This document shows positions 15,193 to 15,813 of a DNA stretch of 15,813 nucleotides, one piece after another. The translations under genes were made by a program, and so were the position numbers. Each line of letters begins with the position of its first letter. Positions within the stretch are counted from its first letter, which is position 1. Origin of the DNA: an uncultured Clostridia bacterium (lineage in GTDB: Bacteria > Bacillota > Clostridia > UBA1381); contig CAJONM010000151.1 of NCBI GenBank assembly GCA_905235885.1, positions 1 to 15,813 of the forward strand, given 5' to 3'. The notes beneath the pieces were generated by a model. It did no database searches. It had not been told where the DNA came from and was given only the letters and a program-made list of their open reading frames with translations.

Positions 15193-15813
15193 TCAGCCTC
15201 GAATCTGACCGTTTCCGTATACGACATATTTTATTGACATCAACGCCTCAAGCCCCATAGGTCCTCTGGCATGCATTTTCTGCGTGCTGATACCTATTTC
15301 CGCTCCAAATCCGAACTCAAAACCGTCGGTAAATCTCGTTGACGCATTTACATATACGGCAGCCGCATCGACCTCATTTAAAAACCTTTGCGACGCTTCA
15401 TAGCTGTCTGTTATTATGGCTTCGGAATGCTTTGTATTATATTTATTTATATGCGCTATCGCCTCATCAAGCCCGTCAACGAGCTTTACGGCGATTATAT
15501 AGTCGTTGTATTCGGTATAATAATCCTCATCAGTCGCCGACAGTATCCCATCGGAGCAGATCTTCCTTGACATCTCATCTGCGCGTATCCGGACGCCGGC
15601 GTCCTTGAGCGCTTGGAATATCCTCGGCACAAACACCTTTGCTACAGATACATCTATCAGCAGAGTTTCCGCCGCATTGCATACGGACGGACGCTGCACC
15701 TTGGCATTCATCACGATCTTCTCAGCCATATCAAGATCTGCCTTTTCATGAACATAAACATGGCAGTTGCCTGCCGCCGTTTCCACCACAGGTACTGTCG
15801 CATTTTCGACTAC
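15193..15813 (-). CDS. proA: Gamma-glutamyl phosphate reductase, 5' end outside window
   Basis: ProA reduces L-glutamyl 5-phosphate with NADPH to glutamate-5-semialdehyde, the second step of proline synthesis. About 206 C-terminal residues of a family near 415 are present. The frame is open to the right edge, so the apparent start at 15789 is internal. Seen: VPVVETAAGNCHVYV; NAKVQRPSVCNAAETLL, with the catalytic Cys of the aldehyde-dehydrogenase fold; NASTRFTDGFEFGFGAEIGIS; and the typical ending KYVVYGNGQIRG. It is the first visible gene of the - strand operon. ProB, the usual partner, would be expected beyond the edge. Confidence 0.97.
   Translation of the reverse strand, partial: VVENATVPVVETAAGNCHVYVHEKADLDMAEKIVMNAKVQRPSVCNAAETLLIDVSVAKVFVPRIFQALKDAGVRIRADEMSRKICSDGILSATDEDYYTEYNDYIIAVKLVDGLDEAIAHINKYNTKHSEAIITDSYEASQRFLNEVDAAAVYVNASTRFTDGFEFGFGAEIGISTQKMHARGPMGLEALMSIKYVVYGNGQIRG

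Noticed and set aside
15174..15227. 18-residue N-terminal extension of RdgB
   Set aside because: It overlaps proA, is unlike the family, and ATG 15173 has its own ribosome-binding site at the conserved N-terminus.

Overview
The window looks like chromosome from an anaerobic, probably gut- or rumen-type, Gram-positive bacterium of the class Clostridia. The evidence is strong Shine-Dalgarno sites, a MazF nearly identical in layout to Bacillus EndoA (NdoA), the Firmicutes-style alr-antitoxin-mazF order, and large secreted Ig-rich proteins of clostridial type. The genus cannot be fixed from the sequence. Most of the window is ordinary chromosome, and no phage, transposase, CRISPR array, tRNA or rRNA is visible.

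Layout. Positions 2-3594 (+) hold the 3' part of uvrA, entering from the left edge, and a CLC-family anion transporter joined to it by an ATGA overlap. Positions 3595-3789 hold four consecutive hairpins where this unit converges with the next one. Positions 3790-9571 (-) hold a two-gene secreted module: a 1165-residue glycoside hydrolase family 2 protein, followed 13 nt later by a 756-residue protein of lectin-like and Ig-like domains. Positions 9572-9816 are a divergent AT-rich control region, rich in TTGC/TGCA motifs, with a 15-bp palindrome. Positions 9817-10644 (+) encode an AraC-type regulator that very probably controls the glycan module. Positions 10683-15813 (-) hold a compact conserved operon, in transcription order: proA (5' end outside the window), rdgB, a two-helix membrane protein, the bifunctional NAD(P)HX repair gene nnr, alr, a 52-residue putative antitoxin starting at TTG, and mazF.

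How the genes fit together. The AraC regulator, GH2 enzyme and Ig/lectin-like protein form a plausible inducible unit for handling an extracellular glycan. The substrate is unknown. The right-hand operon combines proline synthesis, removal of non-canonical nucleotides, repair of damaged NAD(P)H, D-alanine supply and a toxin-antitoxin pair, an arrangement related to known Firmicutes alr-mazEF neighbourhoods.

The points most worth a second look are: the GH2 protein has Ser where the family's acid/base Glu is expected; the antitoxin is short, unlike the ribbon-helix-helix EndoAI, and is easily missed by gene callers; the AraC/GH2/Ig module is bracketed by two very similar hairpins; and the control region carries repeated TTGC motifs.
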